From positions 16,273 through 80,272 of the forward strand of contig JBARXY010000008.1 in NCBI GenBank assembly GCA_049647585.1: a stretch of DNA of 64,000 bases, written 5' to 3'. A program made the position numbers and the translations under genes. Within the stretch, counting starts at the first letter, position 1, and every line of letters starts with the position of its first letter. Under the pieces are notes generated by a model. That model did no database searches and had not been told where the DNA came from. It was given only the letters and a program-made list of their open reading frames with translations. The DNA comes from JAGQSZ01 sp049647585 (GTDB lineage Bacteria; Actinomycetota; Acidimicrobiia; Acidimicrobiales; Microtrichaceae). Shown here in pieces: positions 42,644 to 51,874 of the stretch.

Positions 42644-43942
42644 GTGTACGGGCCCATGACCGCTGATGCCTTTGACGGCGTCGGGGGCCGCGTGATTCTC
42701 CATGTCGACATGGACGCGTTCTTCGTGTCGGTCGAACTGCTGCGCCGCCCGGAGCTTCGTGGTCAACCGGTTGTTGTCGGCGGCACCGGTGCCCGTGGGG
42801 TGGTTGCGGCCGCTTCCTATGAGGCCCGGGCCTTCGGAATTCACTCGGCCATGCCATCAGTCAGAGCCCGTCGACTCTGCCCTCATCTGGTGTTTCTCGC
42901 GGGGGACCACAAGCACTACAGCGTGATTTCTGCCCAGATCAACGACCTGTTCACCCAGGTCACCCCACTGGTCGAGCCGTTGAGTCTCGACGAGGCCTTC
43001 TTGGATCTCTCGGGTAGCGGTAGAGCCCTCGGGAGACCTCACCAAGTGGCCGAGCGCCTGCGAACCCGGATCTTCGAAGAGGTGGGGCTGACCAGCTCGA
43101 TGGGTATCGCCCGGAACAAATTTCTTGCGAAGCTCGCTACCAATAGGGCCAAGCCCCAGCCGTCGCGCTCGGGTCCTGTGAGTGGTCCCGGGGTATTCGT
43201 GCTTGAGCCAGAGGCGGAGCGGGAATTTCTGGAGAAGCTGCCGATCGAGCGCCTTTGGGGTGTCGGGCCCGCAACGCTCGCGAAGTTATCGCCGTTGCAG
43301 GTCCGTTCCGTCGGTGACCTGTCGAGAACCCCGCACGCACTACTCGCGGGTGCCATCGGGGCGAGCAGCGCCACCAGGCTTTCGGAACTGTCCCGGGGTG
43401 TGGACGACCGGCCTGTGGTGCCGAACGCCGAACCCAAGTCGATAAGTCATGAAGAGACCTTCAGCCGAGATCTGGTCTCGATGGACGAGCTCCGTACCGA
43501 ACTGATCCGTCAGTCTGAAGCTGTGGCGACCCGGATGAGAGCTCTCGGGTTCAGGGGTCGCACAGTCCAACTGAAACTCCGCTACCAGGACTTTCGAACT
43601 CTCACCCGTTCACACACCGTCGACAACCCGACCGATCGGGGCACCGAGATCGTCGATACGGCGTGGACGATGCTCCTGCGCCTTCCGGTCGAAGGCGGTA
43701 TCCGGTTGATCGGGGTGGGCGTCACCAACCTCACAAAAGAGCCTGTCCTGGAACAGCTGAGCTTCGACGATCTACTTGGTCAGAGCGCCAGTGGCGATCA
43801 CCGGGCGTGGGATGGAGCCAACTCCGCTGTCGATGAGATTCGGTCGAAATTTGGCTCCGGAGTCATTGGTCCCGCGCGCCTTTCGGGTAGGTATCGTTCT
43901 GCTGGAGATCACCAATGGGGTCCGGATCAGGACAACGAATAG
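42644..43942 (+). CDS. dinB: DNA polymerase IV (Y-family)
   Basis: The 432-residue translesion polymerase has catalytic carboxylates Asp22 and Asp24 in ILHVDMDAFFVSVE and Asp116-Glu117 in EPLSLDEAFLDLSG. YEARAFGIHSAMP and SSMGIARNKFLAKLATNRAK confirm the family. The C-terminal little-finger domain runs from about 260. GTG 42644 is preferred since AGGA is 4 nt upstream; ATG 42656 is too far from it. The last 45 residues (after LSFDDLLG) form a non-conserved tail. No canonical SOS box was seen upstream. Confidence 0.94.
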   Translation: MYGPMTADAFDGVGGRVILHVDMDAFFVSVELLRRPELRGQPVVVGGTGARGVVAAASYEARAFGIHSAMPSVRARRLCPHLVFLAGDHKHYSVISAQINDLFTQVTPLVEPLSLDEAFLDLSGSGRALGRPHQVAERLRTRIFEEVGLTSSMGIARNKFLAKLATNRAKPQPSRSGPVSGPGVFVLEPEAEREFLEKLPIERLWGVGPATLAKLSPLQVRSVGDLSRTPHALLAGAIGASSATRLSELSRGVDDRPVVPNAEPKSISHEETFSRDLVSMDELRTELIRQSEAVATRMRALGFRGRTVQLKLRYQDFRTLTRSHTVDNPTDRGTEIVDTAWTMLLRLPVEGGIRLIGVGVTNLTKEPVLEQLSFDDLLGQSASGDHRAWDGANSAVDEIRSKFGSGVIGPARLSGRYRSAGDHQWGPDQDNE

Positions 43943-44076
43943 ACGAATAAAGTGAGGACGACGAGACGGACGCCTCTCCCAGCCGGTACCGTGGGGGTTT
44001 GTTGGCAAAGAATCTGCAGCGAGAAATTCTGGGTCGATGAAAGTTCGTGTGAACGTAAGCGAGGAGGTGTCGGCCG

Positions 44077-44466
44077 ATGCCGCTCTCTGAAGAAGAGCAG
44101 CGAATTCTCGGCGAGATAGAGGCAAACCTGCGCGCCAGCGATCCTGACTTGGCCCGACAGGTTGGTTCTACGACCGTATACAGCGAGCTCTCCCGCCGTC
44201 TCAAGTGGGGTGTGGTTGCGTTCGTAGCTGCGCTGATCGCGTCGGTTCTGCTGCTGACTATCAACTATCTACTGGCCTTCGTAGGGTTCCTGGCTGTTTT
44301 CGCTGCAGCCGTTTTCGTCGAGAACAACGCTCGTCGGTTGGGCAAGGCGGGGGTCAACGACGCTACGCGGGCAATCCGGGGCGGCGGACTCAAGGGCTAC
44401 TTCAACGATGCCGGACACCGCGCCAAGGACCGTCTCAAGAGAGACCAGGACGAAGAACAAGGCTGA
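44077..44466 (+). CDS. DUF3040 membrane protein
   Basis: The 129-residue actinobacterial protein has the hallmark start MPLSEEEQRILGEIEANL, and two adjacent TM segments (about 45-67 and 68-84). A Lys/Arg/Asp-rich tail is cytoplasmic. A strong GAGGAGGT ribosome binding site lies 8-9 nt before ATG 44077. DUF3040 proteins are widespread in actinobacteria without known activity and often occur close to dinB or mraZ. Convergent with the transglutaminase gene. Confidence 0.9.
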   Translation: MPLSEEEQRILGEIEANLRASDPDLARQVGSTTVYSELSRRLKWGVVAFVAALIASVLLLTINYLLAFVGFLAVFAAAVFVENNARRLGKAGVNDATRAIRGGGLKGYFNDAGHRAKDRLKRDQDEEQG

Positions 44467-44507
44467 GCCGACGGACCGGATTCGGGGCCACAGGTCTCGA
44501 GCGCCCC

Positions 44508-44552
44508 GGGTCCGAAGCCGCCGGGTCCGAAGCCGCTGGGTCCGAAGCCGCC
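44508..44552. repeat. 15-bp tandem repeat, three copies
   Basis: GGGTCCGAAGCCGCC occurs at 44508-44522, 44523-44537 (one mismatch) and 44538-44552, with a trailing GGGTC. It fills the gap between the convergent DUF3040 and transglutaminase genes, like the 15-bp array at 26961. Confidence 0.88.
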
Positions 44553-44555
44553 GGG

Positions 44556-46961
44556 TCAGGATCTGATGAGGCGTTCCAAACGCTCCAGGCGATTCGACAA
44601 GCGTCTGGTCCAGGAGATGATCCTCCGGGCTGCCAGTTCCACCTGATCGGTATCGCGAGACTCCGCATTGGTCCGTTCATGGGTCAATTCTGAATCGACT
44701 TCTGAATCGGCTTCCGGGCCGTACCGGCGGAAGGTTTCGGCGTCGGCAAGTAGACGAAGGTCCGAATCCGGAGTTGCCGAGACCCCGGATTCGGGATCGA
44801 CGTAGACAAGCTCTGGGTGGGCCTCTGCCATCTCCATCAGGCGGACCTCGGCGCGCCCGGCGAACTCCAGCGGCGTGTCGGTCGGTTGGTTGTCAATACC
44901 GGCAAGCGTGAGTGCTCGTAGGCAGTCCTCCCACGAATTCCGTACCCTCTGGGCTGGTCCACAGATATCGGTCGACCCGCCACGTGGGCGCTTGCGGTAA
45001 CGATGAAGGGCCGCGCCACACAACAGCAGGACGGCCACGGCGAATACGGCGACACCTCGCTGCGAAACCAGACCGCCGACCGGCGTCTGTCGCGAATCTG
45101 GACCCGAATCGTCAGCAGCAACCGTTGTCGGCGGTGCCGCTGGAGGAGTGCTCGTCGGGGACGGGACCGAGGTCGACGGTTCTGTAGTTTCGTTCCCCGG
45201 TGCCGGGAGTGGGGCCTGGGCTCCTTGAATTCCCGTGTAAGTCGTTGCCGCAGGGTTGCCTCGACCCGGTGTGGGTTCGAACGGGACCCAGCCGAAGTCT
45301 GCGAAGTACACCTCGGGCCAAGCATGGGCATGCCTGCCGCGGACCGAGTACTCGAACTCGGAAGACCCTTCAGGGCCGCTCGAATCCGAAGTCACCAGAT
45401 CTCCCTGGGTGAATCCGACTGCGACCCGACTGGGCAGGCCCGCATAGCGGGCGAGTAGGGCGAACGTGGACGAGAACTGTTGGCAGAAGCCCCTCCGCTG
45501 GGCGATGAACTGCTCAAGTGGGTCCGCAGCCTTGCTGTAGTCGACGCTCTCGTCATAGGTGAACGTCGACCTGAACCAATCCTGGAGCAGGACCATCTTC
45601 TGATAGGGATCACGGGTCTGTCCCGTGACGCCGTCGAAGGTGCGCCGCAGTCGGAGTGAAATCTCGGGGACCTCCAGGAGTTCTGGATCCAGGGCTGAGT
45701 TGTCACCGCCACCGACCGAGCCCCGCTCTTGGATCGTCGAGAAGTCGGGAATGTACGAATCGACCGTGTAGGTGAATTCACGCGAGTCCTCATCGTCGTT
45801 GATGAGTGACGACGACGCCGGATCGTAGGTTGCGGTCACGTCGCCGGCGATCTGTCCGGGCTCGAACGCCGCTGGCAGCCAGGGGCCCGAGAGATTTAGC
45901 AGTTGATAGTCCTGGCGTAGACGGGTGACGGGTAGCGATCTTGCCGTACTGCGCTCGATGCGGCCCCTGATCGGCGAGTAGGTCCCATGCGACACCCAGA
46001 TATTGCGTTTCTCATCGAAGGATCCGAGGGCGGTGAGGCGCCAGTAGGAGGGGTTGTCGGAGCGGATTCTGAACATCTCGGAGTTGCTCCGGGGACCGAG
46101 CAGGGAAGTGACTCCGACGAAAGGGCTTACGACGGTACGTTCTCCGGGACCTTGACCGATCTTGCGAAGATCGATTCGGCGGGACTGATCAGGAAGTGCC
46201 ACCCCGGCAACCAGGGCGAAGATTCCGCCCACGACTGCGATGGCCGCAGCGGATCGTGCCACCGAACTGGCTCCACGCGACGGGGATCGGTCGGCCCAAC
46301 GCAGATCTGCAAAACGATCGAACTGCGTTGTGATGGCATAGATGACCAAGGAGGCAAGGAAGAACACGATCGCCGTCGTCCGGCCTGATTCTTGGGCCGG
46401 AATCCCTGCCGCCAGAAACACGAGGGCGAAAGGCGCGGCTGCTTGAACCACGGCGTCGACCCGCATGGCTGCTGTGTCGGCGTACAGCACCAAGGTCCAG
46501 ATGCCGGCCGCGACAGCAATCAGAAACCCGGTTGTGGCCTCGACAGGGGGGATCAGACTTCTGATCTCGATGAATGAATTCGTTATTTCGAGCCATGCCG
46601 TTGAAAGCGTCCTGGGTAGCGGAACGCCCATCACGGTCGACTCGGGCACAAAGGTGACGCCGAGGACGACGATGCCGATGATTGTGTGCACAAGTGTTGC
46701 CAGCGCGATGTGTGTACCGGCCCGTCGCAGCAGCAACGCCGTCGTCCACGACAGGACCGTGACTACTGCAAGTGGAACGAAGAATGCCCAACTGTCGAAC
46801 AACCGGATGAACCCGGCGACCGTCCCGAGCGCAAGAACCAGAAGTCCCACCTCGGCAAGGAAGTTCGAGCCGTCTCCGGTATCGAAGGTCCGCGCTGGTT
46901 CCTTGGCAGGCCTATCGCCCTTAGTCCGGCGTCCCGGTGTCAACCTCGGTGCCACCTTCAC
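44556..46961 (-). CDS. TgpA-like membrane transglutaminase-domain protein
   Basis: The 801-residue protein starts at GTG 46961, overlapping the DUF58 stop as GTGA. Six or seven TM helices fill about 35-260. A DUF3488/TgpA-type extracytoplasmic region follows, with the transglutaminase core at about 440-570. The triad is Cys493 (RRGFCQQF), His546 (GRHAHAWPE) and Asp555 (YFADFGWVPFEPTPG). Then come a Pro/Thr-rich linker, one more TM (about 650-670) and a cytoplasmic DUF4129-like tail. Likely protease or crosslinking activity at the envelope. Part of the conserved MoxR-DUF58-TgpA trio. Confidence 0.92.
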   Translation of the reverse strand: MKVAPRLTPGRRTKGDRPAKEPARTFDTGDGSNFLAEVGLLVLALGTVAGFIRLFDSWAFFVPLAVVTVLSWTTALLLRRAGTHIALATLVHTIIGIVVLGVTFVPESTVMGVPLPRTLSTAWLEITNSFIEIRSLIPPVEATTGFLIAVAAGIWTLVLYADTAAMRVDAVVQAAAPFALVFLAAGIPAQESGRTTAIVFFLASLVIYAITTQFDRFADLRWADRSPSRGASSVARSAAAIAVVGGIFALVAGVALPDQSRRIDLRKIGQGPGERTVVSPFVGVTSLLGPRSNSEMFRIRSDNPSYWRLTALGSFDEKRNIWVSHGTYSPIRGRIERSTARSLPVTRLRQDYQLLNLSGPWLPAAFEPGQIAGDVTATYDPASSSLINDDEDSREFTYTVDSYIPDFSTIQERGSVGGGDNSALDPELLEVPEISLRLRRTFDGVTGQTRDPYQKMVLLQDWFRSTFTYDESVDYSKAADPLEQFIAQRRGFCQQFSSTFALLARYAGLPSRVAVGFTQGDLVTSDSSGPEGSSEFEYSVRGRHAHAWPEVYFADFGWVPFEPTPGRGNPAATTYTGIQGAQAPLPAPGNETTEPSTSVPSPTSTPPAAPPTTVAADDSGPDSRQTPVGGLVSQRGVAVFAVAVLLLCGAALHRYRKRPRGGSTDICGPAQRVRNSWEDCLRALTLAGIDNQPTDTPLEFAGRAEVRLMEMAEAHPELVYVDPESGVSATPDSDLRLLADAETFRRYGPEADSEVDSELTHERTNAESRDTDQVELAARRIISWTRRLSNRLERLERLIRS

Positions 46962-48328
46962 AGGCCACCTGACCGGGTGCGACCGACGAGAGCGCCACTC
47001 GACATGTACTCGTACCACGTTGACGTGAGCGACTTGGTGCCGTCCCAGAACATCACCTCGAAATGAGCCGGCCACGATAGCCGGGTCGGGGGCGGTATCG
47101 GCGTGGTGGAGGACGGCGTGGTTGATGCCGGCGAGGCGGAGGATGGAGCGGCGGGTGCCGTCGGCGCTGGTGGCGCGGAGCTTGTCGATATCAGGAGAAC
47201 GTCGCCGAAGCGCTCCATCTCACGACGCAAATGGTCACCCTGTTTGGCGACGTCGCTGGTGGCCCGTGGCGTCACCACGACCAGCCTCCCTCCCGACTGG
47301 TTCACTCCCAACTGGTTCCCTCCCAACTGGGCGCTGACACCGAAAGCAGTGGGCGAGCCGCCACCGATGATCGCGTCCGGGTGCCCCTGACCCTGACCCT
47401 GACCCTGATCGAGAACACACAGCTGATCGAGTAAGTGTTCGGCCCGGTCTGAGTTACCGAGCGTGATGTCGCTGGCGAGGTCCCGCAGGGCAATGTCCCC
47501 TTCGCCATCGCTCACCACCAGGACTCTTGTCCGTTCCTCCCTCGAGACGTGGATCAGGCTCGCTACCACCGACAGGGCACGCTCAAATGCCATTGCGTCG
47601 CTCGGGTAGGGCCGGGCGTCGATGACGATGGTCGAATGCCGCTCGGCCATCGGCTCGTTGCGACGAACGATCGGTCGGCGCATTCGAGCCGTCGAGGGCC
47701 AGTGAATGTGTCTGACATCGTCGCCCGGGGTGTATTCGTTCAGCGATGAGAACTCGTCGTCGCCCGTGCGGTGGTCGACTCCGGTGGAGCGAAACTGATC
47801 ACTTCCGGACCTGCTGCTCAGGCCGGCATCCGTGAGGGCCCAGATCTTTGGGCGAACGGCCACCATCATGTCGGCTGTGTGATTGTTCATCCGGCGAGTG
47901 GTCAATCCGAATGGATCGATCGTCGCGCCCTGCATCGGACCCAGCTTCAGAAGACCCCTGCGGTCTGTCGCAAGTGAGAAAGAACAGGATGCCGTTTCGG
48001 CCGGCCGAAGCGGGCCAACCTGAATGCTCGCTGTCTTCTGGCCGTCGATGGTGTCGACGAATACAACCGCCGGGCTTGGCCGCAGGGAATTGTTCTTCAC
48101 GACCAACTCGACGGTGCATCCATCACCGACGTTGCACCTCGACGGTGTTACGACCCGCTCGACTTCGAGGTCAGGCTTGAGCAGAAGCGATCTGAATGTC
48201 GAAGCGAGGATTAAACCCAGTAGCCCGATGGCCAGGGCGCTTGCCTCGGTCAGCCCGAAAAGCATTCCGGCTATCCCGAGCAGAGCCGCTACCGCGAGCA
48301 TCTGGATGAGGCGGAACCGGAGGACCAT
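46958..48328 (-). CDS. DUF58 (VWA-like) membrane protein
   Basis: The 456-residue protein has two N-terminal TM helices (about 8-26 and 28-47). An extracytoplasmic-like beta domain follows, then the DUF58 signature DDEFSSLNEYTPGDDVRHIHW at about 193-213. A VWA-like fold runs to about 350 (IVIDARPYPSD). A Gln-Gly repeat (QGQGQGQG) and an Ala/Pro/Ser/Thr-rich segment (about 385-420) lie in the C-terminal third. DUF58 proteins work with MoxR ATPases in assembly of metal- or envelope-associated complexes. It follows moxR by 5 bp and overlaps tgpA. Confidence 0.9.
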   Translation of the reverse strand: MVLRFRLIQMLAVAALLGIAGMLFGLTEASALAIGLLGLILASTFRSLLLKPDLEVERVVTPSRCNVGDGCTVELVVKNNSLRPSPAVVFVDTIDGQKTASIQVGPLRPAETASCSFSLATDRRGLLKLGPMQGATIDPFGLTTRRMNNHTADMMVAVRPKIWALTDAGLSSRSGSDQFRSTGVDHRTGDDEFSSLNEYTPGDDVRHIHWPSTARMRRPIVRRNEPMAERHSTIVIDARPYPSDAMAFERALSVVASLIHVSREERTRVLVVSDGEGDIALRDLASDITLGNSDRAEHLLDQLCVLDQGQGQGQGHPDAIIGGGSPTAFGVSAQLGGNQLGVNQSGGRLVVVTPRATSDVAKQGDHLRREMERFGDVLLISTSSAPPAPTAPAAPSSASPASTTPSSTTPIPPPTRLSWPAHFEVMFWDGTKSLTSTWYEYMSSGALVGRTRSGGL

Positions 48329-48333
48329 CTGAT

Positions 48334-49299
48334 TCAGCTCACGACGGCGGTCTTCGACAGCAACTCGGAAAGGGCGTGACGGGCATCGACTCCGGCTAGT
48401 CGGGCATTGGCCGAGACAACGACGCGGTGCGCCAGAACATGGACGGCCAGATATTTGATGTCATCAGGTGTCACATAATTGCGACCCGAGGCGGCGGCGT
48501 GCACCTTGGCAGCGCTGAGCAGCCCGAGCAGCGCACGTGGCGAGATGCCGAGCGCAAGATCGCCGGACCGTCGCGAATTGTGGGCCAGATCAACCAGATA
48601 GCCGGCCAGTTGATCGGAAACATGAACCGAGGAGGCAGCACGGCTCATCATGGTCACATCGTCGGTGGTGGCTACCGGTTTGAGCCTTGGGAGCGACTCG
48701 GGCTGTTCGGGGTCCAAGAGCAGGGTGAGCTCCGATTTCCGATCGGGGTATCCGACTGAAAGCTGCATCAGGAATCGGTCCAGTTGGCTTTCAGGCAGGG
48801 GATAGGTCCCTTGGTGTTCAAGTGGATTCTGGGTGGCGATGACCATGAACGGGTCCGGTAGTGGGTAGGTGGCTCCGTCGATCGTCACGTGATTCTCGGC
48901 CATGGACTCGAGCAACGCCGACTGGGTCTTGGGTGAAGCCCGATTGACCTCGTCTGCGAGGAGCAGGTTGGAGAAGACAGGCCCAGTGCGAAACTCGAAA
49001 GTGCCCGCGTTCTGGTTCCACACAGAAGTCCCAAGGACATCGGAGGGAAGCAGGTCCGGTGTGAACTGCACTCGACCGAATTCGCCGTGGATAGACCGTG
49101 CGAGCGACTTGGCGAGCGCCGTCTTGCCCACCCCGGGGACATCCTCGATCAGCAGATGTCCACCGGCGACCAAGCAGGTGACCGCGAGCCGGACGGTCTC
49201 GCTCTTGCCATGGATGACCTTCTCGACGTTCGCGCATATTGCATCGAACATCTCGGTGAAGATCCGCGACTCGGGCGGGTCGATCGAGGTCGTAGTCAC
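48334..49299 (-). CDS. MoxR-family AAA+ ATPase
   Basis: The 321-residue ATPase is read from GTG 49299, with AAGGG about 9 nt upstream. Walker A is DVPGVGKTALAKSLA (Lys about 59), Walker B LLLADEVNRASPKTQSALLE, sensor 1 VIATQNPLEHQGTYPLPE and the C-terminal lid LALGISPRALLGLL. MoxR proteins act as chaperones for metal insertion or complex assembly with VWA-like partners; here DUF58 is downstream. An in-frame ATG at 49458 would overlap the divergent ROK gene and is not favoured. Confidence 0.93.
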   Translation of the reverse strand: MTTTSIDPPESRIFTEMFDAICANVEKVIHGKSETVRLAVTCLVAGGHLLIEDVPGVGKTALAKSLARSIHGEFGRVQFTPDLLPSDVLGTSVWNQNAGTFEFRTGPVFSNLLLADEVNRASPKTQSALLESMAENHVTIDGATYPLPDPFMVIATQNPLEHQGTYPLPESQLDRFLMQLSVGYPDRKSELTLLLDPEQPESLPRLKPVATTDDVTMMSRAASSVHVSDQLAGYLVDLAHNSRRSGDLALGISPRALLGLLSAAKVHAAASGRNYVTPDDIKYLAVHVLAHRVVVSANARLAGVDARHALSELLSKTAVVS

Positions 49300-49442
49300 T
49301 CTGGGGATCCCTTCGAGATGGGCTGCCCAACCACCGATCAGGTCGCTTCCGGGGTCGGGAGAACCCAAGTCTGCCAGAGCACGGTGGACCACCGCCCCGC
49401 GCCCGAGATCCCCCGTGTCCACCGAGGCTGTACCTTGCGCCG

Positions 49443-50345
49443 ATGGTGGAGCACTCATTTCGGGCCGGCGGTAGATCGTCGGCTCCGGTTGTCGCAGCGG
49501 TGGACATCGGAGGAACGAAGTTGGCCGCGGCAGTGGTGACGCCCGACGGTGACATCGTCGGTGGCCGAACCTGTCCGACCAGAGGTGAGGGTCCTGAGGG
49601 CTTGTTCGAGGAGCTCCGTGGGCTCCTCGATTCGGCCATCGAATCGTCCGGACTGACCCCAGAGGTTGTCGGTGTCGGGTGTGGCGGTCCGATGGAACGC
49701 TCGGGTATCACCGTTTCCCCACTCAACATTCCCCAGTGGAGACAGTTCGAACTGCGTAGCCGCCTTGTCGACGCCTTTGGTCTTCCCGTTCATATAGACA
49801 ACGACGCAAAGGCTCTTGCTCTGGGTGAGCGATGGCTCGGAGCGGGTCGCTCGATTGACAACTTCATTTCGCTGGTCGTATCGACAGGCATCGGAGGCGG
49901 AATCGTGTTGGACGGCAAGCTGCTCGACGGTGCCAGTGGTAATGCCGGACACCTTGGGCACGTGATCGTGGATCCCCTTGGTCGACCATGCCCGTGCGGG
50001 TCGAGAGGTTGTCTTGAGGCGCAGGTTTCCGGCTCGGCGATCCTTGCTTCCACAGGTGCAGCAGCCCAGTTCGCCCCGAGGGATCTTCGACACCGGTGTG
50101 GGTTGCTCGTCGGAAGAGCGCTGGCATCGACAGCGTCCCTCCTGGATCTTCGGTTGGCGGTTGTCGCCGGTTCGGTAGCTCTGGGATTCGGCGACGACTT
50201 CTTCCGAGCGGCCCAGGCCGAGGCAGACCGCTGCGCCCGGCTGGACTTCAGTCGTGGCCTTCAGATAGTTCCTTCGGGCAATGGTGCCAATGGGCCAATT
50301 CTGGGGGCAGCCGCAGTAGCAAGGGCGGCACTAGGCTATGACTGA
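49443..50345 (+). CDS. ROK-family sugar kinase, second copy
   Basis: The 300-residue kinase has VVAAVDIGGTKLAAAVVTPDG at the N-terminus (phosphate 1), HIDNDAKALALGE (sugar site), VVSTGIGGGIVLDG (phosphate 2), AGHLGHVIVDP and the zinc site CPCGSRGCLEAQVSG. It is shorter than the ROK kinase at 24809 in the region after the zinc site, and diverges from it, so substrate may be different (glucose, N-acetylglucosamine or N-acetylmannosamine are typical). It is divergent from moxR with a shared 143-bp promoter region. Confidence 0.9.
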   Translation: MVEHSFRAGGRSSAPVVAAVDIGGTKLAAAVVTPDGDIVGGRTCPTRGEGPEGLFEELRGLLDSAIESSGLTPEVVGVGCGGPMERSGITVSPLNIPQWRQFELRSRLVDAFGLPVHIDNDAKALALGERWLGAGRSIDNFISLVVSTGIGGGIVLDGKLLDGASGNAGHLGHVIVDPLGRPCPCGSRGCLEAQVSGSAILASTGAAAQFAPRDLRHRCGLLVGRALASTASLLDLRLAVVAGSVALGFGDDFFRAAQAEADRCARLDFSRGLQIVPSGNGANGPILGAAAVARAALGYD

Positions 50346-50394
50346 TCGACCGTCCAGTCTGAAAGCCCTGCAGTCTGAAAGGGAGTGCGAACAG

Positions 50395-50673
50395 GTGTCT
50401 CGTGGATCCAGAACCGGCCTCAGCCTCGCGATGGTGACTGCTGTCCTGGCCCATCCGGGCCTCTGGGTCACCGCAGTGCGACAACTTGTCGTGCTCGCAC
50501 CTGAGCGCTGGTGGACACGGTTCCCGTTTCTTCCCGTGCCGGACCCGGCGTACATGCGTTTCCGCATGGTCACCGCCTATGGCGGCGACGGCCGCCGTGC
50601 ATCCGAGCCCGAGGATCTGCTGACCTATCTGCGGTGGTGCCGGGCCTGGCCGGGCGTGACCTCGCAGCCCTGA
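50395..50673 (+). CDS. Conserved small actinobacterial protein of unknown function
   Basis: From GTG 50395, with AGGGAG 9 nt upstream, the product is 92 residues: GLSLAMVTAVLAHPGLWVTA, then VRQLVVLAPERWWTRFPFLPVPD, YMRFRMVTAYGGDGR and PEDLLTYLRWCRAWPG. ATG 50338, overlapping the ROK stop, would add 19 less conserved-looking residues. It is probably peripheral to the membrane through its Trp-rich amphipathic region. The pattern suggests a conserved protein, but I cannot name the family. Confidence 0.72.
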   Translation: MSRGSRTGLSLAMVTAVLAHPGLWVTAVRQLVVLAPERWWTRFPFLPVPDPAYMRFRMVTAYGGDGRRASEPEDLLTYLRWCRAWPGVTSQP

Positions 50674-50689
50674 TGACCCCACGTCACTG

Positions 50690-51874
50690 ATGGGCCCGAT
50701 CGGGGTCTCAGCGGGTTTGGCATCGTCAATCCGCTTGGTCAGAGTGGCTCTGCCGCTCGTCCACTCCCACGACGCGTCCCACGGATCGGAGTCCACACGT
50801 GATGTGGTCCTAATCGAGTGGACCGGCGTTGAAGGTGACCGGGGTTGGGGTGAGTGCGCGACGCTCACCGGATCCGGTTACGTGACCGAGACGACCGACG
50901 AGGCATGGCACTCGCTGGTCCACTCCATCGGTCCCAGGGCATTGGGCAAGCCATCTCCCGGGGCGATCGAAACCTCGCCGAGCGCCCCCGCTGCCGCCGC
51001 GGCGATGAGTGACGCGCGTCTGGACGCATACTTGCGTGGACAAGGAGTGTCGCTGGTGGCTCACCTCGGTGGGACCCATGGGTCACTACAGCGCTGCGCA
51101 GTCATCGCTGCAGTGGGTGGGACCCCGGAGCGGATCGCAGAAAGAGCTGTTGACCAGGCAAGGTCCGGGGCTTCGATGGTCAAGGTGAAGATCGCTCCCG
51201 GGCACGACCGCGAGGTCCTAGCGGCGGTGATCGAGGCGGTCCACCCGCTGCCGGTGGCCGCAGACGCCAACGGCGCCTATGAGACCGGGGCCCAGATTAG
51301 GTGGATCGATGAGTTGTCCCTGGCCTATATCGAGCAGCCCTTCGCTCCTGCTCTGACGCCGGCACAGCTGGGGGAGGAGGCCGCCGCGCTGAGAACTCCG
51401 GTGGCACTCGACGAATCCGTCACTTCGCTGGCAGCTCTTCAGGATCTGGCCCGAGCCCGGGCCGGCGCGATCGTTTCGATCAAGTCGCTTCGTCTCGGTG
51501 GAATCGAAGCTGCGGTGACCGTCGGGCGCGCCGCAATGGACATGGGGCTTTCAGTGTTCGTGGGAGGAATGCTCGAAACCGGAATCGGCCGTGCCGGAGG
51601 GCTTGCCGTGGCGTCGGCCTTGAGCACCTCACCTACTGAATCTGCGTCGGAACCTATGTCGGATCAAGCTGCGGCATCAGCTTCAGTCCTGAACCCATCT
51701 CTTCCCACCGATCTGGGGCCCAGCAGCAACTACTTCGCAGTCGATGTGTGCGAGCCGATCGAGTGCGATGACGAAGGAGGGATCGCTGCTCCCCGGGGTG
51801 TCGGTATCGGCAGGACGCCGACAACCGAACTTCTCGAACGGTTCACCGTGAGCGAGGTTCTGCTCAGGAGGTGA
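50690..51874 (+). CDS. menC: o-Succinylbenzoate synthase (enolase superfamily)
   Basis: The 394-residue enzyme dehydrates SHCHC to o-succinylbenzoate in menaquinone synthesis. Enolase-superfamily catalytic residues are visible: Lys165 and Lys167 (SMVKVKIAPG), Asp192 (AADANGAY), Glu215 (YIEQPF), Asp241 (ALDESV) and Lys265 (VSIKSLRLGG). Other enolase-superfamily acid-sugar dehydratases or dipeptide epimerases are less likely because of the KxK...SIK layout. An Ala/Ser-rich insert lies at about 305-335. ATG 50690. No other men gene is nearby. Confidence 0.87.
   Translation: MGPIGVSAGLASSIRLVRVALPLVHSHDASHGSESTRDVVLIEWTGVEGDRGWGECATLTGSGYVTETTDEAWHSLVHSIGPRALGKPSPGAIETSPSAPAAAAAMSDARLDAYLRGQGVSLVAHLGGTHGSLQRCAVIAAVGGTPERIAERAVDQARSGASMVKVKIAPGHDREVLAAVIEAVHPLPVAADANGAYETGAQIRWIDELSLAYIEQPFAPALTPAQLGEEAAALRTPVALDESVTSLAALQDLARARAGAIVSIKSLRLGGIEAAVTVGRAAMDMGLSVFVGGMLETGIGRAGGLAVASALSTSPTESASEPMSDQAAASASVLNPSLPTDLGPSSNYFAVDVCEPIECDDEGGIAAPRGVGIGRTPTTELLERFTVSEVLLRR

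Noticed and set aside
41991..42857. Upstream extension of the beta-helix frame by 289 codons
   Set aside because: It runs antisense through the Nudix and dinB starts and would bury the signal peptide and lipobox found right after ATG 41990.
44040..44060. GTTCGTGTGAAC inverted repeat upstream of DUF3040, considered as an SOS box near dinB
   Set aside because: The half-sites are in the opposite order to the actinobacterial LexA box (GAAC-N4-GTTC), and it lies after dinB rather than before it.
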